DNA of 64,000 nt from Rhizobium sp. R635 (GTDB taxonomy: Bacteria > Pseudomonadota > Alphaproteobacteria > Rhizobiales > Rhizobiaceae), in the NCBI RefSeq assembly GCF_002211285.1, contig NZ_LOKX01000032.1:310001-374000 (forward strand), in the 5' to 3' direction. Of the stretch, positions 1 to 8,434 are shown piece by piece. A program made the position numbers and the translations under genes. The notes under the pieces were generated by a model. That model was not told the DNA's origin and ran no database searches. It was given only the letters and a program-made list of their open reading frames with translations. Within the stretch, counting starts at the first letter, position 1. Each line of letters opens with the position of its first letter.

Positions 1-828
1 GCGGGAAATGATCTCCAGGGTCGAGGCGATGCCGTCGCTGATGCCGCTGCGCCAGGTGGTCGCCGGCTCGGTCAGGGCGAAACCGACTGGGATGTCGTGC
101 AGCGAAACCGAAAGGTCGTCTGGCCAGGCGAAGGGCATGCTCCCGGCAAGCGGCAGATGCTTTTCGCCGGTGGCGGCTTCCCAGCGCCGTCTGGCGATAT
201 CGCCGATCAGCCGGGCGGCGTCGCCTGTCACCATCGCCTGCACGTCATGCAGCGGATCATAGGAAACGCCCTCGGGATCGCGCCGCAGCCTGTCCCTGGC
301 GCGGTGGCGCCGCGTATCCCATCGCCGCGACGTCAGGTCTATGCCGCCGATGAAGGAGACCGCGTCGTCGATGCAGACGAGTTTCTGGTGGTGGCAGCCA
401 CGAAGGGCGACCTGGAGATCGAAGCGCAGATCGATCCTGGTGTTCTTGGGGAAGTTCTTCTTGCGAAGCACCTGCAGGGATTTTTCCGAATAGATCGGCC
501 CGAGCGTCCAGATGAGGATGCGAATTTCGAGCTGAGGATTTGCCGCTGCCAGGTCGTGTAGCAGGTCGGCCAATGTTTCTTCGGATTTTTCCGGTTCCAT
601 CAGGATGTCGGGATTGAAATCCCACCCGACGATCCAGATGGTATGTTGCGCCTGCCGCAGCGCCCGCGAGACCTCGGCGAAATATGTATTGCCGTTGATC
701 AGAAAGGCGGCTTTGTCAGCGCGTCCCTGGAGCCGCAATGCCGTGCCTCCTTCTTTTTCGCCACCCGGATGTTGCGCTTTTGTTCGGGTCAGGTACGGTT
801 GACTGGATATGGCTTCGAATGCGGTCAT
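1..828 (-). CDS. Phospholipase D-like protein, 3' end beyond the window
   Basis: The frame is open without a stop from an ATG at 828 to the window edge (276 codons), so the C-terminus is missing. An HxKx4D motif typical of the phospholipase D/phosphodiesterase superfamily is seen at about H147-K149-D154 (HQKLVCID), followed by IGGIDLTSRRWD. PLD enzymes need two HKD motifs; the second should lie outside the window. The order matches cardiolipin synthase/PLD-like proteins that transfer or hydrolyse phosphatidyl groups, but the substrate is not readable here. It is divergent from the DUF763 gene, with starts 99 bp apart. The family call is firm; the exact enzyme is not. Confidence 0.85.
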   Translation of the reverse strand, partial: MTAFEAISSQPYLTRTKAQHPGGEKEGGTALRLQGRADKAAFLINGNTYFAEVSRALRQAQHTIWIVGWDFNPDILMEPEKSEETLADLLHDLAAANPQLEIRILIWTLGPIYSEKSLQVLRKKNFPKNTRIDLRFDLQVALRGCHHQKLVCIDDAVSFIGGIDLTSRRWDTRRHRARDRLRRDPEGVSYDPLHDVQAMVTGDAARLIGDIARRRWEAATGEKHLPLAGSMPFAWPDDLSVSLHDIPVGFALTEPATTWRSGISDGIASTLEIISR

Positions 829-927
829 GTTTGCCTCGGCCGTTTGACTGAAAGCAAACGCCTGGAATTTCACAGGGTTCCCGATGGCATGACGGGCGGC
901 CCCGTGGTGCAGGATAAAGGAAACGAG

Positions 928-2175
928 ATGTCACAGCGGGCAGGCAGCGCCGATCTTCCTCTTCACGGGGGACGCGTGCCGCATTGGCTCGGCGACCGGA
1001 TGACGCGGCTGGGAACGCTGATTACCGAGGCGATCGTCCATCACTACGGCCGCGACGAATTCCTGCGCCGGCTCGCACATCCTTTCTGGTTCCAGTCCTT
1101 CGGCGCCGTGATGGGCATGGACTGGCACTCCTCCGGCATTACAACAAGCGTTCTCGGTGCGCTGAAACGCGGGCTGACGCCGCGCGCCGGCGAACTCGGC
1201 CTGCATGTCTGTGGCGGCCGTGGCACGCATTCACGCAAGACCCCGCAGGAGCTCGTCTCGATCGGCGAGCGTGTCGGCCTCGACGGCGAGGGGCTGGCGA
1301 CGACGAGCCGCCTCATCGCCAAGGTCGACAGCGCCGCCCTGCAGGACGGCTTCGACCTTTATCTCCACGGCTTCGTCGTCGCCGACGACGGCCATTGGGT
1401 GGTCGTGCAGCAGGGCATGAATGGCGACCGGCGGCAGGCCCGGCGCTATCATTGGCTCTCCGAAGGGCTGGAAAGTTTCGTCGACTCGCCGCATGCGGCG
1501 ATCGAAGGCCGGAGCCAGGGCGAGATCGTCAATCTTGCCGACAAACGCGCCGAGCGTTCGCGGCGCGGCCAGCTCGACCTGCTCGCGACACTCGGCCCCG
1601 ACAGGATCGTCCGCGAGGCTTCGGCGCTGCTGCGCGCCGAAGAGCCGGCGCCGGAACCTGCCGCACAGCCCATGCTGCCGCATCTCATCATGCCCGCCCA
1701 TCATGATGTACGCGAGAGCGACGTCAACATGCGGCGGCTGCACGGAAACCTGGCTGCGGCCGCTGACCGCGGGCCGGCGGATTTCCAGGAACTGCTGCTC
1801 GTTCCCGGCGTCGGCGCCCGCACGGTGAAGGCGCTGGCGATGGTGGCGGAGGTCGTGCACGGCGCGCCCTGCCGTTTCTCCGACCCGGCGCGCTTCTCGA
1901 TCGCCCACGGTGGCAAGGACCGCCATCCTTTCCCGGTGCCGCTCAAGGTCTATGACGAAACGATCGGCGTGATGAAATCGGCGGTGCTGAAGGGCAGGCT
2001 CGGACGCGAGGAAGAGCTGCAGGCGCTGAAGCGCCTGGACGAACAATCCCGCCAGATGGAACGCTACGTCACCGGCCCCGACCTCAAGGAAATCATCGCC
2101 GGAGAATTCCGCCAATCCGCCGATTTCGGCGGCCGCAGCGTCTTCGGCTGGGAGCCGCCCGGGGGTGAGGATTAG
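928..2175 (+). CDS. DUF763 domain-containing protein
   Basis: A 415-residue protein. The ATG at 928 is preceded by AAAGG and begins MSQRAGSADLPLHGG, the usual DUF763 N-terminus; the frame is open further upstream to 643, but that part overlaps the divergent gene and looks non-coding. The body carries the DUF763 signatures HWLGDRMTRLG, LGLHVCGGRG and KTPQEL. Near residue 290, LLVPGVGARTVKAL is a helix-hairpin-helix-like loop (PGVGARTVKAL) as found in DNA-binding repair proteins. The family is uncharacterised. A nucleic-acid role is inferred only from this motif. Confidence 0.9.
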   Translation: MSQRAGSADLPLHGGRVPHWLGDRMTRLGTLITEAIVHHYGRDEFLRRLAHPFWFQSFGAVMGMDWHSSGITTSVLGALKRGLTPRAGELGLHVCGGRGTHSRKTPQELVSIGERVGLDGEGLATTSRLIAKVDSAALQDGFDLYLHGFVVADDGHWVVVQQGMNGDRRQARRYHWLSEGLESFVDSPHAAIEGRSQGEIVNLADKRAERSRRGQLDLLATLGPDRIVREASALLRAEEPAPEPAAQPMLPHLIMPAHHDVRESDVNMRRLHGNLAAAADRGPADFQELLLVPGVGARTVKALAMVAEVVHGAPCRFSDPARFSIAHGGKDRHPFPVPLKVYDETIGVMKSAVLKGRLGREEELQALKRLDEQSRQMERYVTGPDLKEIIAGEFRQSADFGGRSVFGWEPPGGED

Positions 2176-2244
2176 GCCATGGTGGCGAAAGTGTCAGCGG
2201 TTTTCGAGCGCCGTCGATTCCAACTTTCATGGCCGATGCGCCGT

Positions 2245-3315
2245 TCAATCGAGCGGTGAAGGCACACCCTCACGGATCGCTTTGGAAAAATCCTCGGAAG
2301 CGCCGGAACCTTTTGCCCGTGCGGCGATATGCGCCGCCGCTTTCAGCTCCTCAAAAGGCAGATTCATGTCGAGCGCTTTCCGGTCATAGGCGAATTCCGG
2401 AAGGTAGCCGTTCACGATCAGCCGCCAATCGAACGGAAATGTAGCGCCGACGGCCCGCATCATTTTGGCGGCAGTTGTCGTGCAGTTGGTCGTGAGCGAG
2501 TTGTAGAAGCGCGGGTGTTCGGCGAGCGTATTCGCATCGCTCACATATTGCAGGAGAAGCCGTGCGGCGTTGGCCGGCGGAACGCGCATGCGAAAGAGCT
2601 GAACGTCCTCGCCGCGTATGTTGGATCGGACACGAATGACGTCGCTTTCGGTGGCCGCGATGATGACGAGGGGATTGCTTTTGAAGAGATCGCCGATCGG
2701 AGAGAATTTACCCCCGGCCGTTCTCCGCACCTCGATCGACCATGCCAGGTATTGACCGTCATCGAACCCAAAACTCAGGATCATGTGCGCCATCTCCGGT
2801 CCTGCCCAATAGGACATGAACAAATCCAGGCTCCTGAGCTTGCTCAGGTCGTAGGTTGGCGACTCCCATTTTTCCACAAAACCGCCATCTGTTTTCCAGG
2901 CAAAATTTCTGACATTGGTCAGCGTGAGCATGTTGCCTTCGACCGAGCCTGTCACCTGCCTGGCGACGTCTCCCGCCCAGTTGGCCGTCACCGGGGGCTT
3001 GATCGAGTTCCACCACACTGCGATGCCTGCAAAACATAGGACGAAGGGAAGGATGACGACGAGGCGCGGCTTCCAGATCATGGAAATTGCCGCGGCAACA
3101 CCGACCAGCGCGAGGACGCCTGCCGCGACCGCTCGGATCGGCGGGGATTCCGGCAGACGGTAGAATAGCGCGAGAGAGGCCCATATGGTCGCCAGCAGAA
3201 ACGCTACGCCGAAAACGGCCCTTGCAGCCCGAAACATTATCCGAGCGGGGAGGGGCGCTTGCCGCCGCCCGGGGCTCGCAGATCTTGACGCACTTTGGCT
3301 GTTGTTGAAACTCAT
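2245..3315 (-). CDS. DUF4105 domain membrane protein
   Basis: A 356-residue protein starting at ATG 3315 after GGAAGGCGTC. Three hydrophobic segments occupy about residues 28-52, 60-81 and 85-102, followed by a soluble, probably periplasmic domain. The motif LTTNCTTTAAKMM near residue 285 is the conserved Asn-Cys region of DUF4105, related to the Lnb N-terminal periplasmic domain, where the Cys is thought to be catalytic. The substrate is unknown; a transacylase- or protease-like role on envelope material is inference. It stands alone, with 237 bp before the next upstream gene on the same strand. Confidence 0.85.
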   Translation of the reverse strand: MSFNNSQSASRSASPGRRQAPLPARIMFRAARAVFGVAFLLATIWASLALFYRLPESPPIRAVAAGVLALVGVAAAISMIWKPRLVVILPFVLCFAGIAVWWNSIKPPVTANWAGDVARQVTGSVEGNMLTLTNVRNFAWKTDGGFVEKWESPTYDLSKLRSLDLFMSYWAGPEMAHMILSFGFDDGQYLAWSIEVRRTAGGKFSPIGDLFKSNPLVIIAATESDVIRVRSNIRGEDVQLFRMRVPPANAARLLLQYVSDANTLAEHPRFYNSLTTNCTTTAAKMMRAVGATFPFDWRLIVNGYLPEFAYDRKALDMNLPFEELKAAAHIAARAKGSGASEDFSKAIREGVPSPLD

Positions 3316-3552
3316 GACGCCTTCCTATCCTTGGTGAAGGTCAATCGATGATTTCGATGTTCCAGACATTTGACGAGGACCGAGAAGGCGTCCTATCCGG
3401 AGGCGCATTATCGATGCTCGGGATGGTCTGGCTCCCGTGACGAGATGGCGAACAATCTGTCTTGAACTGTGGACGCTTGTCCAGTCCGCATCGGACAAAA
3501 CAAGAAGAGTCTTACGAGCGGACGACAGTCGAATGCCGGCTCGGCTCGTCTC

Positions 3553-4470
3553 TCAATGCCCGTCCGGCGGGACGGCCTCGGCCGGAACCGTTTCCTTCAA
3601 ATTCTTCCGGTGGAAGATGAAGAGGCCGGCGAAGACGATGATGACGGCGCCGACGACGATCTGCGTGTCGGGGATATCGTTGAAGAAGATGTAGCCGAGC
3701 ACGATCGCCCAGAGCAGCAGGGTATATTGCAGCGGGGCGAGCAGCGAGGCCGGCGCGAGCTTTAGCGAGCGGGTGATGAGCAGATGCGCGCAGGTGGCGA
3801 CGACGCCAAGGAGCAGCATACCGGACCAATCGATAGGCGTTGCCGACTGCCAGTGGCCGATGCTGAGCACGATGCCGGTGATAAGCGCGGCGATCGTCTG
3901 CCAGGTTACGAGCGTCGTGTCGCTGGTCGAACGGAGATAACGGCTCATGACAAGCGACAGCGCGAAGGCGAAGCTGCCGGCAAGGCCGAAGAATGAGGGA
4001 AGCGACAGCATCGCGGTGGACGGGCGCAGCGCGATGACGACGCCGGCGAAACCGACCAGAACGGCGAGCCAGCGACGCCAGCCGATCTTTTCGCCGAGGA
4101 AGAAATGCGAGAGCGCTGCAATGTAGATCGGCCCGGCCATGTAGAATGTCATGACGTCGGCGAGCGGCAGATAGGCGACGGCCGCGTAGAACAGCGCGAC
4201 ATCGCCGGTCGCCATGGCGACCCGTATGAACTGGAGACCTTTCTGCTCGACACGGAAAAGGGCCATCGACCCTTGCCGCAGGATCATCGGCCCGAGCACG
4301 ATGAAGGCGCCGACCGAGCGGATCACCAGCACCTGGCCGACGGCAAAGCTCGCCACCAGCCACTTGCCCATCGCATCGTTCAGCGCAAACAGCAGATCGC
4401 CGAGCAGCATCAGCACGACGCCGGTCAGAATCAGGTTTCCGGCATTGCCGACGCCCGTCTTGGTCTTCAT
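3553..4470 (-). CDS. DMT superfamily (EamA) transporter
   Basis: A 305-residue, almost entirely hydrophobic protein with about ten transmembrane helices in two EamA halves (for example LMLLGDLLFALNDAMGKWL and FFLGEKIGWRRWLAVLVGF). The inner-membrane drug/metabolite transporter family exports or exchanges small metabolites; the substrate cannot be read from sequence. I prefer ATG 4470, with GAGG about ten bases upstream, over an upstream GTG at 4500 that adds an unusual Arg/Cys leader. The C-terminus is short and charged. It is not in an obvious operon. Confidence 0.9.
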   Translation of the reverse strand: MKTKTGVGNAGNLILTGVVLMLLGDLLFALNDAMGKWLVASFAVGQVLVIRSVGAFIVLGPMILRQGSMALFRVEQKGLQFIRVAMATGDVALFYAAVAYLPLADVMTFYMAGPIYIAALSHFFLGEKIGWRRWLAVLVGFAGVVIALRPSTAMLSLPSFFGLAGSFAFALSLVMSRYLRSTSDTTLVTWQTIAALITGIVLSIGHWQSATPIDWSGMLLLGVVATCAHLLITRSLKLAPASLLAPLQYTLLLWAIVLGYIFFNDIPDTQIVVGAVIIVFAGLFIFHRKNLKETVPAEAVPPDGH

Positions 4471-4692
4471 TCCCGAATCCTCGCAAAAACGGCCGCGCAC
4501 GCGCGGCCGACTGCGGCTTCGGCTTTCACGGGGTCGATGTCAAGCATTCGATGATGCTGAAATGCATTCCGATTGCTTCGGATTAGAGCCGAGTGATCCG
4601 AAGAAGCTGGCAGGTGCAAGCCGGAAGGCAGCGCGGCCGGGACATCGGCGTCTTTGCTGGCGTTATCCGGACAGAGGGCAGTCGGACGTCCC

Positions 4693-5376
4693 TCAGGATC
4701 GCGCGGTCATCTGATCGACAAGTGCCTTGCCGACGCCATGGGCCGAGGCTGGATTCTGGCCGGTCACAAGGCGACCGTCGATTACCACATTCTCGGACCA
4801 GTTCGGCGCCGGCTGGTGCAGGGCTCCGCGTTCTTTCAGCGTGCTCGCCAGGAGGTAGGGTACTACCTCTGTATATTTCACCTCCGCCTCCTCCTCATCG
4901 GTAAAGGCTGCGAGCCGCTTGCCGGCCACGAGATAGCTGCCATCCGAGAGCCTGGCATTCACCAGAGCCGCCGGGCCGTGGCAGACCGCCGAGACGATAC
5001 CGCCTGCCTCCCAAATCTCACGAACGATCTTCTGCACGGCCGAGCTTTCGGCAAAGTCCCACATCGTACCGTGGCCGCCGGCGAAGAAGACCGCCGAATA
5101 ACGTGAAGGATTAAGGTCTGCGAGCACGAGGGAATGGGCAAGAGCGCCACGGAACTCCTTGTCCTTCCAAAAACGATCATTGATGGGGTCGGACAGGTCG
5201 AAGAAGTCGATCGGTGGGTGGCCGCCGCGTATGGAAGCGATCTCCACAGGAATGCCGGCCGCCTTGAACACCTCAAGCGGGTGGGTCAACTCGACCATCG
5301 CAAAGCCGGTCGGCTCACCGCTGTCACCCCGGATCGGATGGCTGGTGACGACGCAAAGAATGGGTTTGACGGTCAT
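4693..5376 (-). CDS. DJ-1/PfpI family protein (Hsp31-like, type 1 glutamine amidotransferase fold)
   Basis: A 227-residue cytosolic protein with the DJ-1/ThiJ/PfpI fold. The nucleophile elbow is AVCHGPAAL (Cys132, His133) and a conserved Glu is at residue 21 (GEPTGF). The pattern resembles class I Hsp31-like proteins, known as glyoxalase III/deglycase or chaperone. ATG 5376 follows GGGAGCC. It starts 4 bp after the stop of a decayed alcohol dehydrogenase, and the genes up to 6585 on this strand look like one stress or redox transcript divergent from a LysR regulator. Confidence 0.9.
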   Translation of the reverse strand: MTVKPILCVVTSHPIRGDSGEPTGFAMVELTHPLEVFKAAGIPVEIASIRGGHPPIDFFDLSDPINDRFWKDKEFRGALAHSLVLADLNPSRYSAVFFAGGHGTMWDFAESSAVQKIVREIWEAGGIVSAVCHGPAALVNARLSDGSYLVAGKRLAAFTDEEEAEVKYTEVVPYLLASTLKERGALHQPAPNWSENVVIDGRLVTGQNPASAHGVGKALVDQMTARS

Positions 5377-5380
5377 GCTC

Positions 5381-5632
5381 TCAGGCTCCCTGGGATTTGA
5401 GCGAGGCCACGTCGATGACGAAGCGATATTTCACGTCGCTCTTCAACATGCGCTGGTAAGCTCGTTGATCTTCTGGATGGGAATGATCTCGATGTCCGAG
5501 ACGATGCCGTGCCGTCCGCAGAAATCGAGCATCAGCTGGGTTTCCGGCACGCCGCCGATGGAAGGAGCCGGAGATCGCCCGGCGGCGGCGCACGACGTCC
5601 CCTGCGCTCACCGGCGTACCGAGAGGCCCCAA
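5381..5632 (-). pseudogene. Remnant of an NAD(P)-dependent zinc alcohol dehydrogenase (C-terminal end)
   Basis: The last residues YQRMLKSDVKYRFVIDV match the C-terminus of AdhP/YahK-type zinc alcohol dehydrogenases. Just upstream the conserved text GGVPETQLMLDFCGRHG and IEIIPIQKINE lies in a different frame, and a third piece (GPLGTPVSAGDVVRRRRAISGS) returns to the first frame. At least two frameshifts are therefore present, and the first roughly 270 residues, including the zinc and nucleotide-binding parts, are absent. The upstream neighbour begins almost at once, so this is a deleted and decayed gene. Confidence 0.75.
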
Positions 5633-5683
5633 AAGCCTACGAGCACCCGAACGTCTTCCGATGGCCCAGGGGCGAGCGCGGGA

Positions 5684-5983
5684 TCAGGCGTTGCCTGGGG
5701 CGAACAGCGATTCCCAGTTCGTAAACGGGCCGAGCGGGATCACGTCCCAACCGATCAGGCCGGCTTTCGCGAGAGGGAATTCGGCGAGCGCCGCTTTGGC
5801 CGCTTCGACGGAAGCGGCCTCCGCGATGATGGCGACGCCGGGACGGTCCTGCCGGAAATAGATGTCGCGGATGACGCCGCCCTTGTACATCTGCCATCCG
5901 TGGCGCGCTTCGTCCTGCATGTGCGGTGCATATTTCTCAAGCGACGCACCGGGCTGCGGGACGTCGAGGCAAAGCAATTTCAT
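5684..5983 (-). CDS. Small muconolactone isomerase/YciI-like alpha-beta barrel protein
   Basis: A 99-residue protein (MKLLCLDVPQPGASLEKY...). The start at 5983 is chosen because AAGGAAC lies about 8 bases upstream; an upstream ATG at 6019 overlaps the preceding gene. The pattern of a short strand, a helix with HMQDEARHGWQMYKGG, and a second half FRQDRPGVAIIAEAASVE fits the dimeric alpha-beta barrel superfamily (muconolactone isomerase-like or YciI-like). No catalytic role can be assigned. It sits between the WrbA-like gene and the alcohol dehydrogenase remnant, so a role in quinone or aldehyde stress is only contextual. Confidence 0.7.
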   Translation of the reverse strand: MKLLCLDVPQPGASLEKYAPHMQDEARHGWQMYKGGVIRDIYFRQDRPGVAIIAEAASVEAAKAALAEFPLAKAGLIGWDVIPLGPFTNWESLFAPGNA

Positions 5984-6015
5984 AATCTGGTTCCTTCTTT
6001 GACTGACGGGATGGC

Positions 6016-6585
6016 TCACAACGGCTTAAAGCGACCTGCGGTGAGGGCGACGCGCTTGCCGAGATAGGAGGCGGTATCGAGATCGCTGCGGATCGGCGCG
6101 ACGTCAGATGATTGATCCACATTCGATTGGGTCATGACGCCCAGCCAGCTTCCCAGCCGGTTGAGATCGTCGGCGCTGCCGGTGCTGCTGCTATTGCCCG
6201 GCATCATATCGAGACCAACCCAGATCATCCCGTGCTGGGCGGCGAAGAGGGCCATCGATATGAGTGAGTTCAACTTGTCGCCGTGCTGTGCTCCGGAATT
6301 GGTAAAGCCGGCTGCAATCTTGTTGCGCCATGTCTGGGCGTTCCAAGCCGCCTTGGTCGAATCCTCGAAGAACTGCTTGAGCTTGGCGCTGATCAGGCCA
6401 TTGTAGGTCGGCGATCCGAAGATGATGGCATCGCTCCGCTCCAGCGCTTCCCAGTCGATTGGACCATTTCCGACCGCGACGAGGTTCGCCTCGGCTCCTT
6501 CGGCTTCGCTTACACCGGAGGCAACGGCCTCGGCAACGCGCGCGGTATGGCCATAGCCGCTGTCATAGACGATTGAAATCAGCAA
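6016..6585 (-). CDS. Flavodoxin-fold NAD(P)H:quinone oxidoreductase, WrbA family
   Basis: A 189-residue protein. The N-terminus LISIVYDSGYGHTARVAEAV is the FMN phosphate-binding loop, and SPTYNGLISAKLKQFF, AAGFTNSGAQHGD and MMPGNSSSTG match WrbA-like flavoproteins. The start is probably TTG at 6585, which has GGAAGGACAA upstream; the frame is open further up but that text is not flavodoxin-like. The family reduces quinones by two electrons with NAD(P)H and protects against redox cycling. It is first in a minus-strand cluster and divergent from the LysR gene at 6766, its likely regulator. Confidence 0.85.
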   Translation of the reverse strand: MLISIVYDSGYGHTARVAEAVASGVSEAEGAEANLVAVGNGPIDWEALERSDAIIFGSPTYNGLISAKLKQFFEDSTKAAWNAQTWRNKIAAGFTNSGAQHGDKLNSLISMALFAAQHGMIWVGLDMMPGNSSSTGSADDLNRLGSWLGVMTQSNVDQSSDVAPIRSDLDTASYLGKRVALTAGRFKPL

Positions 6586-6765
6586 TAATTTGTCCTTCCA
6601 TCGATGCCTGCAATGTCCGCCGGGCGGCAGCCTTTGCTGATCCCCCGAGACTTTCCTTTGTCTGGCCGGCGTTATATCGTAGAATGCGGACCTGCATTGG
6701 AGATCGTTTTTCTCTTCTTTGGTTCCTCTAGTTCTACATCGTGGGAACCGTTTCCTGGGGCACAG

Positions 6766-7671
6766 GTGCGCGATAGGTTTGATGGAATTCATGTGTTCGT
6801 CGAAGCGGTCGAGGCAGGCGGCTTTGCAAAGGCGGCAGACCGGTTGTCGCTGACGCGCTCGGCGGTCGGCAAATCGGTTGCGCGTCTGGAGGAGCGGCTA
6901 GGCGTGCGGCTGTTTCACAGGACCACCCGCACGCAAAGTCTGACGGAAGATGGTCAGCAATATTACGAGCGCTGTATCCGCGCCATCGAAGAACTGCGGG
7001 CGGGCGAGGCCTTGCTTGAATCCGGCCGGCGGGAAGTCGCCGGCAAATTACGCGTGTCGCTGCCGGTGCTTTTTGGGCGCTATTGCGTCGCGCCGATCCT
7101 GCGTGCCTATGCCCGCCAGCATCCGAAGCTTGAACTGGAGCTGAGCTTCAATGACCGGCCGGTCGATCTGATTGCCGACGGCTTCGATCTGGCGGTGCGA
7201 AGCGGCGCTCTCGGCAACGGCACCGCCTTGCACGCCCGGCGGCTGGTGAGCCCGCGCAAGGCGCTATGCGCTTCCCCCGCCTATATCAGCGCGCGCGGGG
7301 AGCCGCACTCGCTTGCAGATCTTTCGGAACACGACCTGCTGGACTACTGGCGCAATGACCATGGCCTGATCTGGCAGCTTCCGGATGCGACTGGCGCTCT
7401 GGTCGGGATATCGGTGACCTCAAGGCTGCGTTTCGATGATCTCGAAGCCATTTCCGATGCCGCCGTCGAGGGAATGGGCCTTGCCTGGCTTCCTTTCTGG
7501 CTGATCCGTGAGCGCATACATCAAGGCAGTCTTGTCGAAGTATGGGGCGATCGTCCGAACGCGGCTATGGATTGCTATGTCGTCTGGCCTACGAACCAAT
7601 ATCTGCCGCTACGCTCACGATTGGCAATCGACGCTCTTGCCGCCGAACTGCCAAGGCGTTTTGAAGCGTGA
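6766..7671 (+). CDS. LysR family transcriptional regulator
   Basis: A 301-residue protein with an N-terminal winged helix-turn-helix (FVEAVEAGGFAKAADRL then SRSAVGKSVARLEE-type text, about residues 8-60) and a LysR substrate domain. GTG 6766 with GGGG five bases upstream gives the standard LysR length; the frame runs on to 6604 without family similarity. It is divergent from the WrbA-like gene (180 bp between starts), the classical arrangement for a LysR regulator activating its neighbour. The inducer is unknown, perhaps a quinone or aldehyde. Confidence 0.9.
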   Translation: MRDRFDGIHVFVEAVEAGGFAKAADRLSLTRSAVGKSVARLEERLGVRLFHRTTRTQSLTEDGQQYYERCIRAIEELRAGEALLESGRREVAGKLRVSLPVLFGRYCVAPILRAYARQHPKLELELSFNDRPVDLIADGFDLAVRSGALGNGTALHARRLVSPRKALCASPAYISARGEPHSLADLSEHDLLDYWRNDHGLIWQLPDATGALVGISVTSRLRFDDLEAISDAAVEGMGLAWLPFWLIRERIHQGSLVEVWGDRPNAAMDCYVVWPTNQYLPLRSRLAIDALAAELPRRFEA

Positions 7672-7687
7672 GGCGGTTCAACCCGAT

Positions 7688-8434
7688 TTATGACGCCTTT
7701 CCATACATCCGGCTCGCACGCAACAAGCGCTGCGAATAGGGATGCTCGACCGCGCCTCTTCGCAAGGCCTCGATTTCGACCTCTTCGACGATCTCGCCCG
7801 CTTCCATGATGGCGACCCGGCTGCACATGTGGGAGACGACGGCGAGGTCGTGGCTGACGAGGAGATAGGTGAGGCCGCGCTCCTTGCGCAGGTCCTGCAG
7901 CAGATTGAGGATCTCGGCCTGGACCGAGACATCGAGCGCCGATGTCGGCTCGTCGAGAAGTAGGACGTCGGGGTTCAGCATCAGGGCGCGGGCGATCGCC
8001 ACGCGCTGGCGTTGCCCGCCAGAGAGCTGATGCGGAAACCGGTAGCTCAGCGCCGGATCGAGGCCGACGGATCTCAGCACCGCGTTCACATCGACGGAGT
8101 TCCTGTCTAGCCCCTGGTTGCGCAACGGCTCCTGCAGCTGCGAGCGGATGGTCTTGCGGGGATGGAGCGATCCGTAAGGGTCCTGGAACACCATCTGCAC
8201 CCGGCGGAAGAACGGCCGGCCGCGCTGCCGGTCCAGCGTATCGCCGTTGAGCGCGATCCGGCCGTCGTAACTGGCGTTGAGGCCGGAAAGCGCCCGTAGA
8301 ACCGTTGATTTGCCGCAGCCGGATTCGCCGACCAGACCGAAGGCCGTGCCGCTTTCGACGGCGAGATTGACGTCTCTGACGACAGGCCTTTGCCCATGTC
8401 CGAAACGGATGGTGAGATTGTCGATCCTGATCAT
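7688..8434 (-). CDS. Peptide/opine-type ABC transporter ATP-binding protein (DppF-like)
   Basis: A 248-residue cytoplasmic ATPase: Walker A GESGCGKST (about 36-44), signature LSGGQRQRVAIARAL, Walker B VLLLDEPTSALD and switch His in LLVSHDLAVV. It is the last gene of a long minus-strand operon; its ATG overlaps the stop of the upstream ATPase (ATGA). It lacks the C-terminal oligopeptide-binding extension of true OppF, ending soon after HPYSQRLL. It energises import with the permeases at 9282-11319. In this context the cargo is more likely a sugar-acid derivative than a peptide. Confidence 0.93.
   Translation of the reverse strand: MIRIDNLTIRFGHGQRPVVRDVNLAVESGTAFGLVGESGCGKSTVLRALSGLNASYDGRIALNGDTLDRQRGRPFFRRVQMVFQDPYGSLHPRKTIRSQLQEPLRNQGLDRNSVDVNAVLRSVGLDPALSYRFPHQLSGGQRQRVAIARALMLNPDVLLLDEPTSALDVSVQAEILNLLQDLRKERGLTYLLVSHDLAVVSHMCSRVAIMEAGEIVEEVEIEALRRGAVEHPYSQRLLRASRMYGKAS

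Noticed and set aside
643..927. Upstream extension of the DUF763 frame to 643
   Set aside because: It overlaps the divergent PLD-like gene, has no DUF763 similarity, and a good ribosome-binding site precedes ATG 928.
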